Of a stretch of DNA of 64,000 bases, positions 1-11,640 are shown in pieces. Position 1 is the stretch's first letter. The number at the start of each line of letters is the position of its first letter. Both the position numbers and the translations under genes were made by a program. Below the pieces are notes generated by a model, which was given only the letters and a program-made list of their open reading frames with translations, was not told the origin of the DNA and searched no databases. This stretch comes from Paragordius varius (taxonomy: Eukaryota; Nematomorpha): NCBI GenBank assembly GCA_964247055.1, contig OZ176058.1, positions 1,364,001 through 1,428,000 on the forward strand, read 5' to 3'.

Positions 1-1100
1 GAAAAAATTATAGATGATTGAAGAAAGATGATCTACACTTTCATTCGTTTTAGAATGGCGTCCAATCAGGGTTGTAAATTGAAGAAAGACTGCACATATA
101 TAAATTATATGAAGATCAGGTGTTAACTCAAAGATGACCTGTAGTTTAATTTGATACTTTTAAATTTTGAAGCTGATATTGAGTAAGATATCTATGTACT
201 CGATATAGATCATTTCTAGTAAAGCGAAAAAAATAAACCATTGATCGCGACACGAAATTCTTGCTGACCATTTCAATTGTAAATGCATATTATTGTCCAA
301 TTACCTACTTAATAAACAGGGAGGCGAGAATCAACAAGATTTATGATTGATATATAAACTAAAAGGAATGTCTTTCTTCCAAACGTTAGAAGAGACTTTT
401 GGATAACTAAAACATCAAGTAAACTATAGTAAAAAAAAGCACTATGAAACAAAGTTTGGGAAAAAACATAATGGATGGATAAACACCATCATTAGCCTAA
501 AACCAAAAGCACCATATTAATATATTTCTATATATCATAATATATGTGTATTTTTCCGGAAGGAAAATAAGACTTCATTAACGACAATAAAATCCAAATC
601 AAAACAGGCAGACAATTATTACCCTTCAAAACAATAGAATCTCATTTACATCTTTATTTTAATATTAGTCAAAAACCCCAAACTCCATATATATTGTGTT
701 ATTGATTTAAGTAGATGATCAAGTGTGAGAAGTCGATGTAGATAATAAAATAGAGGCGAAGACTTTTTACACCGTTGAAAGAAGAAGATTACTACAGCAA
801 GTTAGTGATGAAATATGTAAACTATAAAAAATTAATAAAATATATATAAAAAGGAATTAATATATGTTTTACCATCAAATGCTAATTAAATGGCATATGC
901 CTTAATTAATAAAAGTTTTATAACTATATTAAAAAACATCTATTTTTATTGTATATAATTAAATATTGAGCATATTGGAGCCATATATCCAAAGATATTT
1001 AAAATTGCCTAGTACAACATAAACTTAAAACATCAGGCCAAAAAATTTATGAATTTTAATCTTCAAAAAAAACACGTTTTATGGAAAACAAACATGTGAT
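1..1100. other. AT-rich flank, no gene recognised
   Basis: I see no convincing coding segment on either strand, only AT-rich sequence with short homopolymer runs. The part just below 1101 should hold the 3' UTR of the SRSF3-like gene that ends there on the minus strand. Candidate poly(A) signals are too frequent at this base composition to choose one. Confidence 0.5.
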
Positions 1101-2970
1101 TTACCCTCCTCCGCCGCCACTACGTCTATACGAGGGAGGTGAACGACCTCCACGTGGACCTGGGCCACCACGTGGTGGTCGGTCGTCATAGTAACCGCCA
1201 CCTCCACCGCCATAATAATCACGTCGGCCACCACCACCAGCTGGTGGGTAGTCACGTGATGATCCACCATAATAATCTCCTTCATCACGCCCACCGCTGC
1301 CGTTACCATAGTAACGCCTGTCACCAGCTGATCCACGATAACCGCCACCACCACCGGCTGATCCTCGGTAACCTCCTCGTCTGCCACTATTGTTGTCTCT
1401 ATCTCCGCCCCCTCTATTCTTTGATTTCCCATGTGACAGTTCGACGCGGACACGTACACCACAAACTTTTCTAAAATATGTTTTGTAAAATAAAAAAATA
1501 TTTTTGTCTATCTAACAGTTACAGTCACGTTATCCTTTATTTTATCATTTTCCTCGTTAAATAGGGGTATAAATATTTGTTTATAATTAAGGATATTAGA
1601 AATTATCTTAACCTATTCTTATTTTGAAAGTTCCCGAGAAAAAAAATCTCGTGTTTAAAAAAATATGGTTGTTTTTAAGAAAAACGAGTTTTTGTCTTTT
1701 AATTTTTAGGTTTTGTCAGAAATTATATCAAATTTTTACTATTATATTTCAGTAAATTAAAGTTTTGAGTATTTTACGGGCAAAAAAAATGATGAATTTT
1801 TTATCGGATGTGCAGAGATTGGTCAAAAAAGTAAATGAATTTATTTTTAATTTTATTATTTTATAAGAAACTGCCAAAACAATATTTCATACGCTATATA
1901 GAAAATGAGATATATGTTTCCATTAAAACACTTTTTTAAAGGGCGTTTTTTTGTTTAAAATCGAGTATAATAACAAATCCATCTTATATTCCAAAAATTT
2001 CAATTTGTGCAAAATATTTTCTTTCTAAGTAAAAAAATGGTTTCGTATTATTTAATATCCTGTCCGGAAGTTTTATAAAACACAAACTTTTTTTTAAAAA
2101 AAACTTTTAAAAAAATAAATAAGGAGGAAATTAATATAGTATAAGTAAGTATACATTGCTAGAAAGATATTAATTATTGCCAAATAGTAAATACAACAAA
2201 GGGGGCAGTATTATTGGCTTAAAATTATTTTTTTCACTTTTTAGTCTATTATTAGCCAATAATAATTCTCTCTGCATATGCTATTTGGCAATAATTAATA
2301 TCTTTCGAGCAAAGTATACTTACTCATACTGTAATTTTTGTACATTATAAAAAATATTTTGTTGATTTTAGTAATAAATAAATAATTCAATATATCTTTA
2401 AGGCAACCTTTTTCAACATATATGAAGCAAAAATTGCATAGTTTCTTACTATGTAAAATTATATTATCAAATAACTTTTAAATAAATTGGTAAATCTAAT
2501 TTTAATCTTTTGCCAATTTCCAATAAATGACAATTTTTTATATTCACAAAAATAAAAATATTTTAAAAAATAAAAATATTTTAAAAAATAAAAATTAGTC
2601 TAAGTTTAAAATTTCCTTAAACCTAGTATGTTTAGAAAAAATGTAAGAAATCACATAAATTACTTTATACAAAAGTCACAAAAAATAAATTTTAACAATT
2701 CCTAAATATTTTAAATAAAATAAAAAATTAATCAAAAAATGTATATGAAGAGCATTACGTTCCATCCAAAGCTTTAACGGCATCATCTGCGTCGCGTGGA
2801 TCTTCGAATTCAACAAAAGCAAATCCTGCAGGATTTCGAGCAACCCAAACATTCCTTAAACGCCCATATTGATTGAAGACAGCTCTTAAATCATCTGGAC
2901 TAACTTCTTCTTTCCCCAAGTCTCCGACATAAACTTTACAATCCAAAGGACAGTTTTTCATTTGAGCCAT
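1101..2970 (-). CDS. SRSF3: SRSF3-like SR-family splicing factor, two exons, RGG/GY-rich tail
   Basis: Two exons join as 2970-2759 and 1470-1101 (582 nt, 193 residues plus TAA). The intron is GTAATG...TTTTAG and splits the codon for T71, so no frameshift is needed. The start is the only ATG before the conserved N-terminus. Residues about 10-85 form one RRM: RNP2 is KVYVGDLG and RNP1 is GFAFVEFE, followed by the [11 protein letters not shown] end typical of SRSF3/SRSF7/Drosophila Rbp1. No zinc knuckle follows, which favours SRSF3 over SRSF7. From about residue 86 the tail is rich in Gly, Arg and Tyr, with YRGSAG twice and [11 protein letters not shown] near the end. Only two RS dipeptides are visible, so a classical phosphorylatable RS domain is nearly absent. 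By family knowledge it binds pre-mRNA exonic enhancers in the nucleus and helps splice-site choice; how the missing RS domain alters this is unknown. The exons are far more GC-rich than their surroundings. Confidence 0.93.
1512..1742. mobile_element. degenerate MITE remnants (families C and B)
   Basis: Around 1518-1600, CAGTCACGTTATCCTTTATT and an AAATATTTG run resemble the better copy of MITE family C at 6567-6873. Around 1662-1742, TATGGTTGTTTTTAAG, a GTTTTGTC segment and a closing TTTTTACT resemble the right end of MITE family B (for example 10054-10435). Both are partial and lie in the SRSF3-like intron. Confidence 0.45.
2135..2333. mobile_element. palindromic MITE, family A
   Basis: The left arm begins AGTATAAGTAAGTATAC and the right arm ends GTATACTTACTCATACTGTA. 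ATTGCTAGAAAGATATTAAT and its inverse, and TTGCCAAATAG and its inverse, nest further in around a loop with GGGGGCAGTATTATTGG. Related copies are at 6868-7053 and 52417-52603. There is no coding capacity. The TA at the ends fits a Tc1/mariner-mobilised element (inference). Confidence 0.8.
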
Positions 2971-3446
2971 ATTGAAACAACTTGAGTGTTGGTTATACTA
3001 CAAAAAAGTGAAATCGTTGATTGATTGATTTGAAAAAATTCTAAAAAAAATATGTTTTGTCGATTAAAATTAGGAAAATTTACGACTTCAAAACGGTTTA
3101 TTATCAAATATTTAGTAAATTAAACCATTTTACAAGTTTGCGCTTACACAGCGCAAAATCGGAGGGTATAAAGTTTCTGTTAATATATCAAGATTTTCAT
3201 GGTGTTTTCGGTTATGTTAATAATAATTTGGGAAGGTCATTACCATTTTTGGTTACTTTTTCATATCAAAAATTGCATTTAAACACATATGCAAAAGCTT
3301 GATAGTAATAAATGATGAATTTTTGAAAAAAATATATTATATTTAACAACAATGTTTTAATCGAAATGTAGTAGAAATATTAGCATCATCATATTATATA
3401 GCAAAATTTATAACCTGAAGCATGTTATTATTTCTATATGTGTTTA

Positions 3447-5434
3447 ACACTTTGATTCAAATTGGGGTATCTAAATAACCGAGATAAAATTAAAGTTAAG
3501 TTTTTTGAAAAACTACTGAGGGAAACGGTCGTATTTAAATTTATGCATCTATCCTAAAAAAAATTATAATATGCCAAAATATCTAAAAAAATTTGTTTCG
3601 AAAAAACACTTCCAAGGCAAACTATTTCGACCAATTTTATTTTGCAAATTTTTGCAAAATATCGTCTTCATTTAATTTTAAGAGTAAAATAAAAGCTAAT
3701 TTTTTATTTAAAATACATCTAACATTGAAAATAAAAAAAGCAGTTTATTTTGTATTTTTTGATTTTACCATTTCACACATGTCACGTTTTCGGAATTTTT
3801 ACCTTTCGGTTTTCGCTTAAAATAAATAATATTAATTTTTGAAAAAATTTAAATATTTCGGTTAATTATGTTATTAAGTGCAAAATTTTCCCATAACTTC
3901 GATTCTTTCATTATTTTTAGAAGAATTTTATTTTAAACAGGCCTGGGCTATCCAACTACCCCTATTTGAATCAGAGGACTCAAATAATGTGTTGTATCCA
4001 AGTGTTAATATAAGCTTTAACAAAATTTAGCAATAAATTAAATTTTAAGCATATTTTTTCGGAAATAACTTTTTTTGCTAAAATTAAAATATATTAAGAA
4101 TTTTCAGAGCATCTTGGAATTTTTGAGTTTTATTTATGAAATAACACATATTTAAAGAGCAAAAAATGGTCCGTTAAAATTTTAATATTTTTTAGATGCT
4201 TGTAGTGTTAAACCTCAAAAGGAACTAAAAGCAGTACTCCTGATATATTTGCTATCAGAGTATTTTTAATTCATCGGGATGTTTTTTATAATCATATGGG
4301 GGACAATGATTGGAGACAAATAGAATTAAGCGAAATTTATAATTGTTCAGCATCATCAAATAATATAGGAAACATTGACATTGATTACACATTTTAAACT
4401 GTTTTTATACCTCCACCATGCTTCAAGATACGATAAAATTAGTTTTGTTATAACTGAAATTTTTGAGCGAAACATCCATATAAACATTATTTTGATCTCA
4501 AATTTACCAATTTTAAAGGTTCTTATCGTGAGGTCCATTTTAAAAATATTCCAAATAGAACATTTTTGCTAAACCTCGTGTTTTTTTTATTTTCATGATA
4601 AAATAAATGCTAAATTTTTTTAAAAATACATACATTGAAAGAAAAATTATTTTATATATAGTGCACACATGTTATGTTAACTGTATACCTCGAGGTTCTA
4701 TTAAATAGATGTGATCAAGTTTTCAATGAATGTTGTATATATGGGTACATCTATTTTTAAAAGTGCCCACTTTTGCAATGGTTTTAATTCTTTTCATTTT
4801 TAGAAATAATTAATTTTAAACAGGCTGGAGATCTTTAAGAACCCCATTTTCGGATGACTGAAAAAAATGTGTTGTTAACACTTGGATACAACATACTCAT
4901 TTTAGTCGTTCGATTCAAATTGGGGTAGGATACCCCAGGCCTGTTTAAAATCAAATAGGTAAAAAGTATGGAAGCAATCGAAACCATGGCAAAATTTTGC
5001 ACTTATATAACAATAATAAACCGAAATATATAAAAAATTTTATTCAATACTTGATATTACTTATTTTGAGCTAAAACTGAAAGGTAAAAATTTAGTCAAA
5101 GTGACATGTGTAAAATTGTAAAATTAAAAAATAATACAAAATAAACCGCTTTTTTTATTTCTCTCAATGTTAGATGTAATTTATATAAAAAATAAGCCCC
5201 TTAAAATTAAATGAATATTTTGCAAAATTTTTTAAAATAAAAATGGCGTCGAAGTAGTTTGAAATGGAACTTTTTTTTCAAAACAAAATTTTATCAAGAT
5301 ATTTTGGCATATTTATGTAATATTTATCAGGATAGAAGCATAAATTTAATTTGGGACCGTTTCCTTCAGTAGTTTTTTAAAAATTTTAATTTAAATTTAG
5401 TCTTAGGTATTTAGATACCCCAACGAAGTGTTGA
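3447..5434. mobile_element. about 2-kb long-inverted-repeat element
   Basis: The arms at about 3448-4014 and 4890-5434 are inverted copies. The left tip reads AACACTTTGATTCAAATTGG and continues GGGTATCTAAA; the right tip is its inverse ending at AGTGTTGA. Shared internal landmarks are a CATCTAACATTGAAAATAAA block and a TTTAAACAGGCCTG block at the inner arm ends. A third partial copy of the inner end is at about 4815-4890. The arms differ at many positions, so it is old. Short reading frames here show no recognisable domain. It may be a foldback or non-autonomous DNA transposon; the superfamily is not determined. Confidence 0.65.
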
Positions 5435-5787
5435 CAAGGCTTGCCCAAATTATTTTAAATTTTCCATATAAGCGGTACATATAAAGAAAAAATGATCAGA
5501 ATATGATAAAATTTTAATAGTTATATATATAAACTTTATAATCATCCATTTTTAAATAATTAATTTATCTTTTAGAATAAACCCAAAAATTTTATTTAAT
5601 GAAAAATGCAGTTTTAGATTTCGAATAATATTACTCAATAGTACCGATTTGCGTTAAAGTTAAATCATAAACTTAAATATAAATATCGATATGATTAACG
5701 TGGTCTTTAGTAATAGATTGTCTGTGGGACCCGCGTTTCATTCTCCATTCTACCTCTAAATAGTGTCTTAAAATAAGGTTTAATTTA

Positions 5788-6057
5788 CAGTAAAGATTGA
5801 AATTATACAGGCAAAGCGAAAAAATATGTCATTTTTAAAAGAAAGAGACAATTGTATTTCTTCAACATTGATTTTTCCGATATAATATAGTGTATTTTTA
5901 AATAGTTAATTTTCATTTTGTTATTATATCAATCAATTTATTATTAAGTGATCATATCATTGTTATATTTAGACAACTCAAGGTAAAAAAAGTATATTTT
6001 CAAAAAAAAGTTTATTTCAGTTCTTACCTTTTGTCTATATAATTTAAATTTTTACTG
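5788..6057. mobile_element. MITE, family B (divergent copy)
   Basis: The left end is CAGTAAAGATTGAAATTATAC and the right end is an inverted TTTTGTCTATATAATTTAAA closing in TTTTTACTG. Better copies at 11081 and 11641 share the CAGTAAAAACTGAAATTATA terminal repeat and an internal GACAAA block. Confidence 0.6.
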
Positions 6058-6566
6058 GATAGACGGGGAAAAGAGCTTTAAATTAAATTTTAAATCCATT
6101 ATAACCATTTTTAAACCTGAGTCACACGGCGATTAACCATTTCAAAATCAAATGTTTTAATCAGGGGAATACTCTATGCGCCAAATTATTTGCCCTAGGT
6201 CAAAATTTGTTAAATTCTTTGAAAATATTTTATACCAATAGGAGTTTCGCCGTCATTATTTTTGGGCTCTATGTCAGAACCGTTGGATATTAGCAGCTCA
6301 ATTATAGTTGGCTAAAATAAATAAAAATTAGGAAATTTATACATTATTAAGATTATGTTTAAAAAAGTGAATAAAAAATTAATATAAATATATATGTTTT
6401 TGATTTTGTTTTTATGATTCATGAATCTTAAGTGAAAAGCTAGCTATTGATTTATAAACTACAAATAAAAAATAAATTGTAAAATTAACTAGTTACAAAA
6501 TTATTAAAAAAGAAAGATAAATAAAGGCAAAACAAAAATAAATTATAACCAAGCATATTACAGAAT

Positions 6567-6873
6567 GAGTACAGTCATGTATCCTTTATGTTACCAAAAG
6601 TTTTTTTTTTTTTCATATTTGGTAAATAATAGTAAAAACAAGAAGTATAATAATTACCATAGGTCTACAGTCATGTATCCTTTATTTTATCAAAAATTTA
6701 TTTTCCCTTAAATGTAAGCGTATAATAAATATTTGTTTTAGAATGGAAAAAACAAGAGCTCTATGGTAATTCCTATACTTTTTTGATACCATGGAGTTCT
6801 TGTTTTTTCCATTCTTTACCAGTATTTATACCTATTGAACGAAAAAAATAAATATTTAATAAAATAAAGGATA
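6567..6873. mobile_element. MITE, family C, with a tandem partial copy
   Basis: ACAGTCATGTATCCTTTAT occurs at about 6568 and again at about 6664. From the second copy the sequence folds back: AGAATGGAAAAAACAAGAGC is mirrored by its inverse around 6790-6820, and the right arm ends AAAATAAAGGATAC. That last hexamer merges directly into MITE family A at 6868. Confidence 0.65.
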
Positions 6874-7053
6874 CAATTGCTAGAAAGTTATTAAATATTG
6901 CCAAATATCATATGAATCTAAGAGAATTATTATTGGCTAATAATGTTAAAAAGAGAATAACTATAACAATAATACTACCCTTTTGTTATATATATATATG
7001 CTATTTGGCAATAATTGATAAATTTTTAGCAATGTATACTTACTCATACTGTA
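6868..7053. mobile_element. MITE, family A, left tip lost
   Basis: ATTGCTAGAAAGTTATTAAA and TTGCCAAATA on the left pair with TGCTATTTGGCAATAATTGA and GTATACTTACTCATACTGTA on the right. The left terminal 15 or so bases are replaced by the end of the neighbouring family C element. Confidence 0.7.
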
Positions 7054-7741
7054 AGTAATTCAGACTTATTGGTAACACGCTCAATTAGATATTAAAAAAT
7101 GTTATTTTGCTTGTTTATGTAGTAATTAATGTTTAGATTTAATTAAATTATTTTAATAAAAATTGTATATCAGTTTTTAATAAATTTTATTTTAAAAAGA
7201 CCTATTTTTAAACAGATTTATTTATATATAACCCATAGTTTCATGTTGCAATTATTAAAGCCGGAAAAGAACTCAATTATATATTTTCAGAATTGTAATT
7301 TTTTAGTTTATGTAGGAAATATCAATAAAAAAGTATCTTTTAAATAACAATACATTCTTTATAATTTTGATGTGGCATAATTTTTATCCCTACTGTACCA
7401 ATTATAAAATGTAAGCGTTTAAATATATTCGTAAAAAGATGGCGTATGTATACTAAATTTAGTAATAAATAAAAAATATATAAAAATAAATAAATTATTT
7501 AAAATTATTCTTAAATTTTGTAGTAAATTTTATCTTAAATTTATAATTTAAGGTAAATAATATATTTATATTTTATTCATTAAGTTAACATTTTAAGTAT
7601 GTTTAAAGACCGTGACTGTGACCGCTTTTAAAAATAACCAGTCAAAAAAGCACAATTTTTGAAAATTAATATTTTAATATTACAAATTAATGTTAAAATT
7701 TACAATAATAGAATTAATTAAGTCAACGTGTGAATATATAA

Positions 7742-8211
7742 TACCATTTACAGTTCAAATTCACCCTTTACCCTCAAACAATTCAAATTCACCCTTAAAC
7801 AATTCAAATTCACCATTAAACAATTTACCTTTGAACAATTCAAATTCACCTTCAAACAATTCAATTTCACCCTTGAGCAATTCAAATTCACCCTAAAAAT
7901 AAATTGTGTTTTTGAACTAATATAACTCATTATTAGTATGAAATACATCTTTATGGCATAGTTATTATTTACTTTTTCAGTATTATTTTAATTTAATACA
8001 AAATTTTTATTTTTAAAAAATATATAGAAATATTGGTAATTTTAATCCTAAAAAACATATATTTCAGTTAGGGGTGAATTTAATTGTTTAAGGGTGAATT
8101 TGAATTGTTTAAGGGTGAGTCTGAATTGTTTAACGATGAATTTGAATTGTTCAGGGGTGAATTTGAATTGTTTAAGGGTGAATCTGAATTGAATTTGAAT
8201 TGTAAATGGTA
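7742..8211. mobile_element. foldback-type non-autonomous element, copy 1
   Basis: It begins TACCATTTACAGTTCAAATT and ends AATTGTAAATGGTA, the same ends as the transposase-bearing palindrome at 41921-45165. Each end stacks degenerate copies of a 21-bp unit whose core is AATTCAAATTCACCC, about seven on the left and six on the right in opposite orientation. The AT-rich middle has no gene. A short frame across the left end encodes only an NSPLN repeat, a by-product of the 21-bp period. Confidence 0.8.
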
Positions 8212-8373
8212 TATTATTAACAAACAAAAAATTTATTAATAAAGCTTATATTTCAGTCATGTAAGCATGATATTGATCACAGTTATACATATATACCAGT
8301 AAAAAGCATTTATATGGGATTAAAAATTTTGGAAAAAATATTAAATTAATCCATATAACCAAGTGAGTGGGTA

Positions 8374-8605
8374 TGGATTATATTATATTAAATAATAAAG
8401 ATTGATTATTTGTGTTATTATTGTGCTATAAAACAAAGTCCATATTATATTGATAGATTATATCCATCAGATCTGTTGAGTATAGAGCAATAATTTTTTT
8501 AATTTCAATAATTACTTCTAATATTAATACGTTTAAAGGGGTTGTTAATATTGTGTAGTACATCGGTTTTAATTATTTGGTGGCCTTCGTTACAGAGACG
8601 TGTTC
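8374..8605 (-). pseudogene. Penelope-like element 3' fragment, inverted copy
   Basis: Read on the minus strand, 8593 downward matches the plus-strand segment 9386-9750 (GTAACGAAGGCC, then a segment encoding KT-VLHNINNPFK). It is a second, inverted fragment of the same retroelement's 3' end. Nothing in it is intact. Confidence 0.55.
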
Positions 8606-8632
8606 TACTAGGTCAGAATTAGGTTCGTACTA

Positions 8633-8782
8633 TTGATGTTTTTTTAATCTAATATTAATTTTATTAACCATTCGTTGTGCTTGATATACTGTTGATGTTT
8701 TTTTAATCTAATATACTAATTTTATAAACCATTCGTTGAGCTTGATATACTGTTGATGTTCTTTTAAATTTAATATATTAAT
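8633..8782. repeat. three tandem copies of a roughly 63-bp unit
   Basis: TACTATTGATGTTTTTTTAA and TACTGTTGATGTTTTTTTAA open successive units. Each is followed by an AATTTTAT stretch and, in the first two, by AACCATTCGTTG and GCTTGATATACTG. The third unit is truncated. The repeat sits between the two inverted Penelope-like fragments. Confidence 0.7.
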
Positions 8783-8959
8783 TTTATAGAATAAAATTTA
8801 CTATGAATTCTAACTAGGGTTGTGCTGACCAAGTCATGACCAGGTCAGTGACTATTTATTTTTGACCACGGTCATTTTAAAAAACAGCTGTTTTTTCAAA
8901 AAATGTTGATAATTTTTTTAGAAGAGAATAAAAATTGATTTTAATGTTTACTAAAAAGA

Positions 8960-9520
8960 GTGACTATATCTAATGAAAAACTCAACCATACCCTTACAGA
9001 AAAACCCACACATACTAATTTCTACCTAAACCCAAATTCACATCATTATCCACCCCAAAAACATTCAGTAATTACCACATTAATAAAACGAGCTTACAAT
9101 ATATGTGATCCACTCAAGTCAGAAATCAATATACACTTAAAAATACATTTGAAATTAATGGTTATTCAAAGGCTCTTTTTAATAAAATACATAATAAAAT
9201 AACACGTAAAAATAATAATACATTTGTGGCGACAGCCATTTTACCTTACATTCAAAATGTCACCCCAAAAATTGGCAAAATCTTAAATAACTTTAATATT
9301 TGGTCAGTATCCACACAACCTTTCAAAAAAACTAAAAAATTTTACAAAAGCTAAAGTTCCAAATTCTTCGAGACAAATTACCGGAGTAACGAAGGCCCCC
9401 AAATAATTAAAACCGAGGTATTACACAATATCAACAACCCTTTTAAAGGATTAATTTTAGAAGCAATTATTGAAATTAAAAAGAATAATGCTCTATATAC
9501 TCAATAGAGTTGATGGATAA
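8960..9520 (+). pseudogene. Penelope-like retroelement remnant (RT end and GIY-YIG end)
   Basis: Frame 1 encodes KPTHTNFYLNPNSHHYPP followed by KHSVITTLIKRAYNICD, the region after the reverse transcriptase core in Penelope-like elements. After a frame shift near 9150 the reading continues with INGYSKALFNKIHNKIT and ATAILPYIQNVTPKIGKIL. A further segment reads VPNSSRQITGV, which normally leads into the GIY-YIG endonuclease. The endonuclease core is missing, but a tail-like TEVLHNINNPFKGLILEAI segment follows. Internal stops, at least two frame changes and a deletion show it is dead. Confidence 0.6.
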
Positions 9521-10053
9521 AATCTATCAATATAATATATATTTTTTTTGATTTCGTTTTAATTTCTTTTTTTATCCTAAAGAAGGTTATACAATTATAA
9601 CCGAAAATTAGATATTTATTAAATAAATTAATATTTATTTTTTAAAAATCATTATATGCATTATTGCTTAACTTAATATGGACTTATGTTTTATAGTGCA
9701 TTAACAATACACAAATAATCAATCTTTATTATTTAATATAATATTCACAAATCTAAACAATCCATTACACCTTGATTATATGTATTAATTTAATTTTTTA
9801 ATCCTATAATTGCTTTTTACTGGTATATACAACTGTGTTCAATATCATTGCTACCATGATTGAAATATAAGCTCTATCAATAAAGTTTTTATTTGCTAAA
9901 TTAATTATCATAAATTAAATTTTTAAAAAATTACAAATACACCAATTATTAATAATTTTTAAATTAATAGTATTTTTTTTAATTTTACACTAAAAATTAC
10001 AATAGTTTAAGTAAATAAACCTTAGAGACACATATATTTATAATTAGAATAAA

Positions 10054-10435
10054 CAATAAAAATTGAAGTTATATGGACAAAACATGAAAATATAAAGACA
10101 AATTTTTTTTTCTAAAAGACAACCATATACATTTTATTTCGTAATTTTTTGCAAAACACTCAGTGTTTAAAATGTTGTGAAATAGATATTATATAAATAT
10201 TAAATTTATACGGATAAAACGAACCATACTTCTTCTAAACCTTAATTTCTCTAATATATATTTAGTTACAATTGTAAAATATAGAATGTCTATTTCACAC
10301 TTTGCCAATTAAAACAATGGTAAATATTGAAATAAATCATGATTTAAAAAGTATGGTTGTATTTTTGAAAAAAATATCAATCTTTATATTTTTACGTTTT
10401 GTCCGTATAATTTCAGTTTTTATTGGAATAATAAC
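10054..10435. mobile_element. MITE, family B
   Basis: The left end CAATAAAAATTGAAGTTATA, then GGACAAAACATG and TATAAAGACAAA, is mirrored on the right by TTTTTACGTTTTGTCCGTAT and TTTCAGTTTTTATTG. Inner arms carry GACAACCATA and TATGGTTG. No coding capacity. Confidence 0.75.
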
Positions 10436-11080
10436 CAAATCATTTTTATGTTTTACATTATAATTATATAGCTTATATAGGTTGTCCTATGGAGATTCTT
10501 AATTTTTACCATAAATAAAGATTTGTCATTTATTTTTACGTTTTGGATGTAAAAAAAACTGTATTAATCGATTTAGCTACATACACAATGCACACAAAAA
10601 TTCCTAACGAGATATTCGGGCTTTTGATTTTAAACGTACGATTATTCAAGAATAATACTTCCACTTTTCAGGCATTTGCTTCATATTAAAAAATCTCAAA
10701 ATTTGCGCTCTTAATGATAAATAACTTTTTTATTTTTTACAAATACACTCAACATTGTCGAAATTGGCTTCGTATTTAGCCCCCTCCAAAATAAATTTTT
10801 AATATAATTCATTTTTTATAAATTTGAGTATATTTTTAGAACGATATTTTAGGAATATTAACCATTGTAAGACGTACTTACAGTTAAGTTTTTAAATATT
10901 TAAATGTCAAGCAACAGTTTGAATTCAAGTTAAAAATATTACCAAAGATATCGTATTTAAATGGTTTATTAGACCACTAAATTTAGGTTTTTACAAAAAG
11001 AGATTTCCAATCGTGGGGTTAATTGAAAAAAAGTCCCAAATAAAAATTTTGCCATAATAGAGGGAATTTGTTTGCAATTA

Positions 11081-11370
11081 CAGTAAAAAATAAATTATAC
11101 GGACAAAACGTTAAAATATAAAGACAAATTTTTTTTCAAAGATAACTTTTTAAATCTTGAATTATATCAATATAACTCATTGATTAAATTGGAAAATTAT
11201 GAAAAAGAGATGTATATTACTATCACAATCAATTCGATATTTTACAATTGTAACTAAATAGCTTATATGCGAAAGAGGTTTTTATGTTTTCTCTTAGATT
11301 AAATTTGTCTTTTCTAGACTCCTAATATTTTCCATCCATTTACGTTTTGTCCGTATATTTCAGTTTTTAC
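11081..11370. mobile_element. MITE, family B
   Basis: The left end CAGTAAAAAATAAATTATAC, then GGACAAAACG, pairs with the right end CGTTTTGTCCGTATATTTCA closing in GTTTTTAC. The termini match the family copies at 10054 and 11641. Confidence 0.75.
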
Positions 11371-11640
11371 AACTATTATTATAAATTTATACATGCTCTT
11401 CATAAATTAAACGAAAAAGTGTTAGCTGTAAATGTAGCCTTCAATAAATTAAATATATACCAGAAAATGGTTAAATTTTTTTACATAACCTAAAAGATTT
11501 TATAAGTCTCAAAAGTAGATAACCAAAGATCTTATAAAGGGAATGTTCGCTATCCAACTTAACAAGTGTGAATAAAACCTATTTTTTTAAATGCGCACAG
11601 TAGATAGATCACAGAGTTAAATCCAAATAATTACAATATA

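Larger units (their letters stand above)
1471..2758 (-). other. intron of the SRSF3-like gene
   Basis: A 1288-nt intron bounded by GTAATG at the donor and TTTTAG at the acceptor. It carries a palindromic MITE (2135-2333) and remnants of two other MITE families near 1512-1742. The rest is AT-rich with no coding signal. Confidence 0.85.

Noticed and set aside
1139-1474. His-rich open frame on the plus strand and Val-rich frame 1079-1462 on the minus strand
   Set aside because: Both overlap exon 2 of the SRSF3-like gene in wrong frames. The frame that continues the RRM end and reads the RGG tail is the real one.
3057-3820. Open frames of 75-81 codons on the plus strand
   Set aside because: No recognisable domain. 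The second lies in the arm of an inverted-repeat element and the first is ordinary AT-rich sequence next to it.
8820-8900. TAGGGTTGTGCTGACCAAGT as a hAT-type element end
   Set aside because: Suggestive GGTCA/TGACC repeats are present, but no opposite terminus or target duplication could be found.
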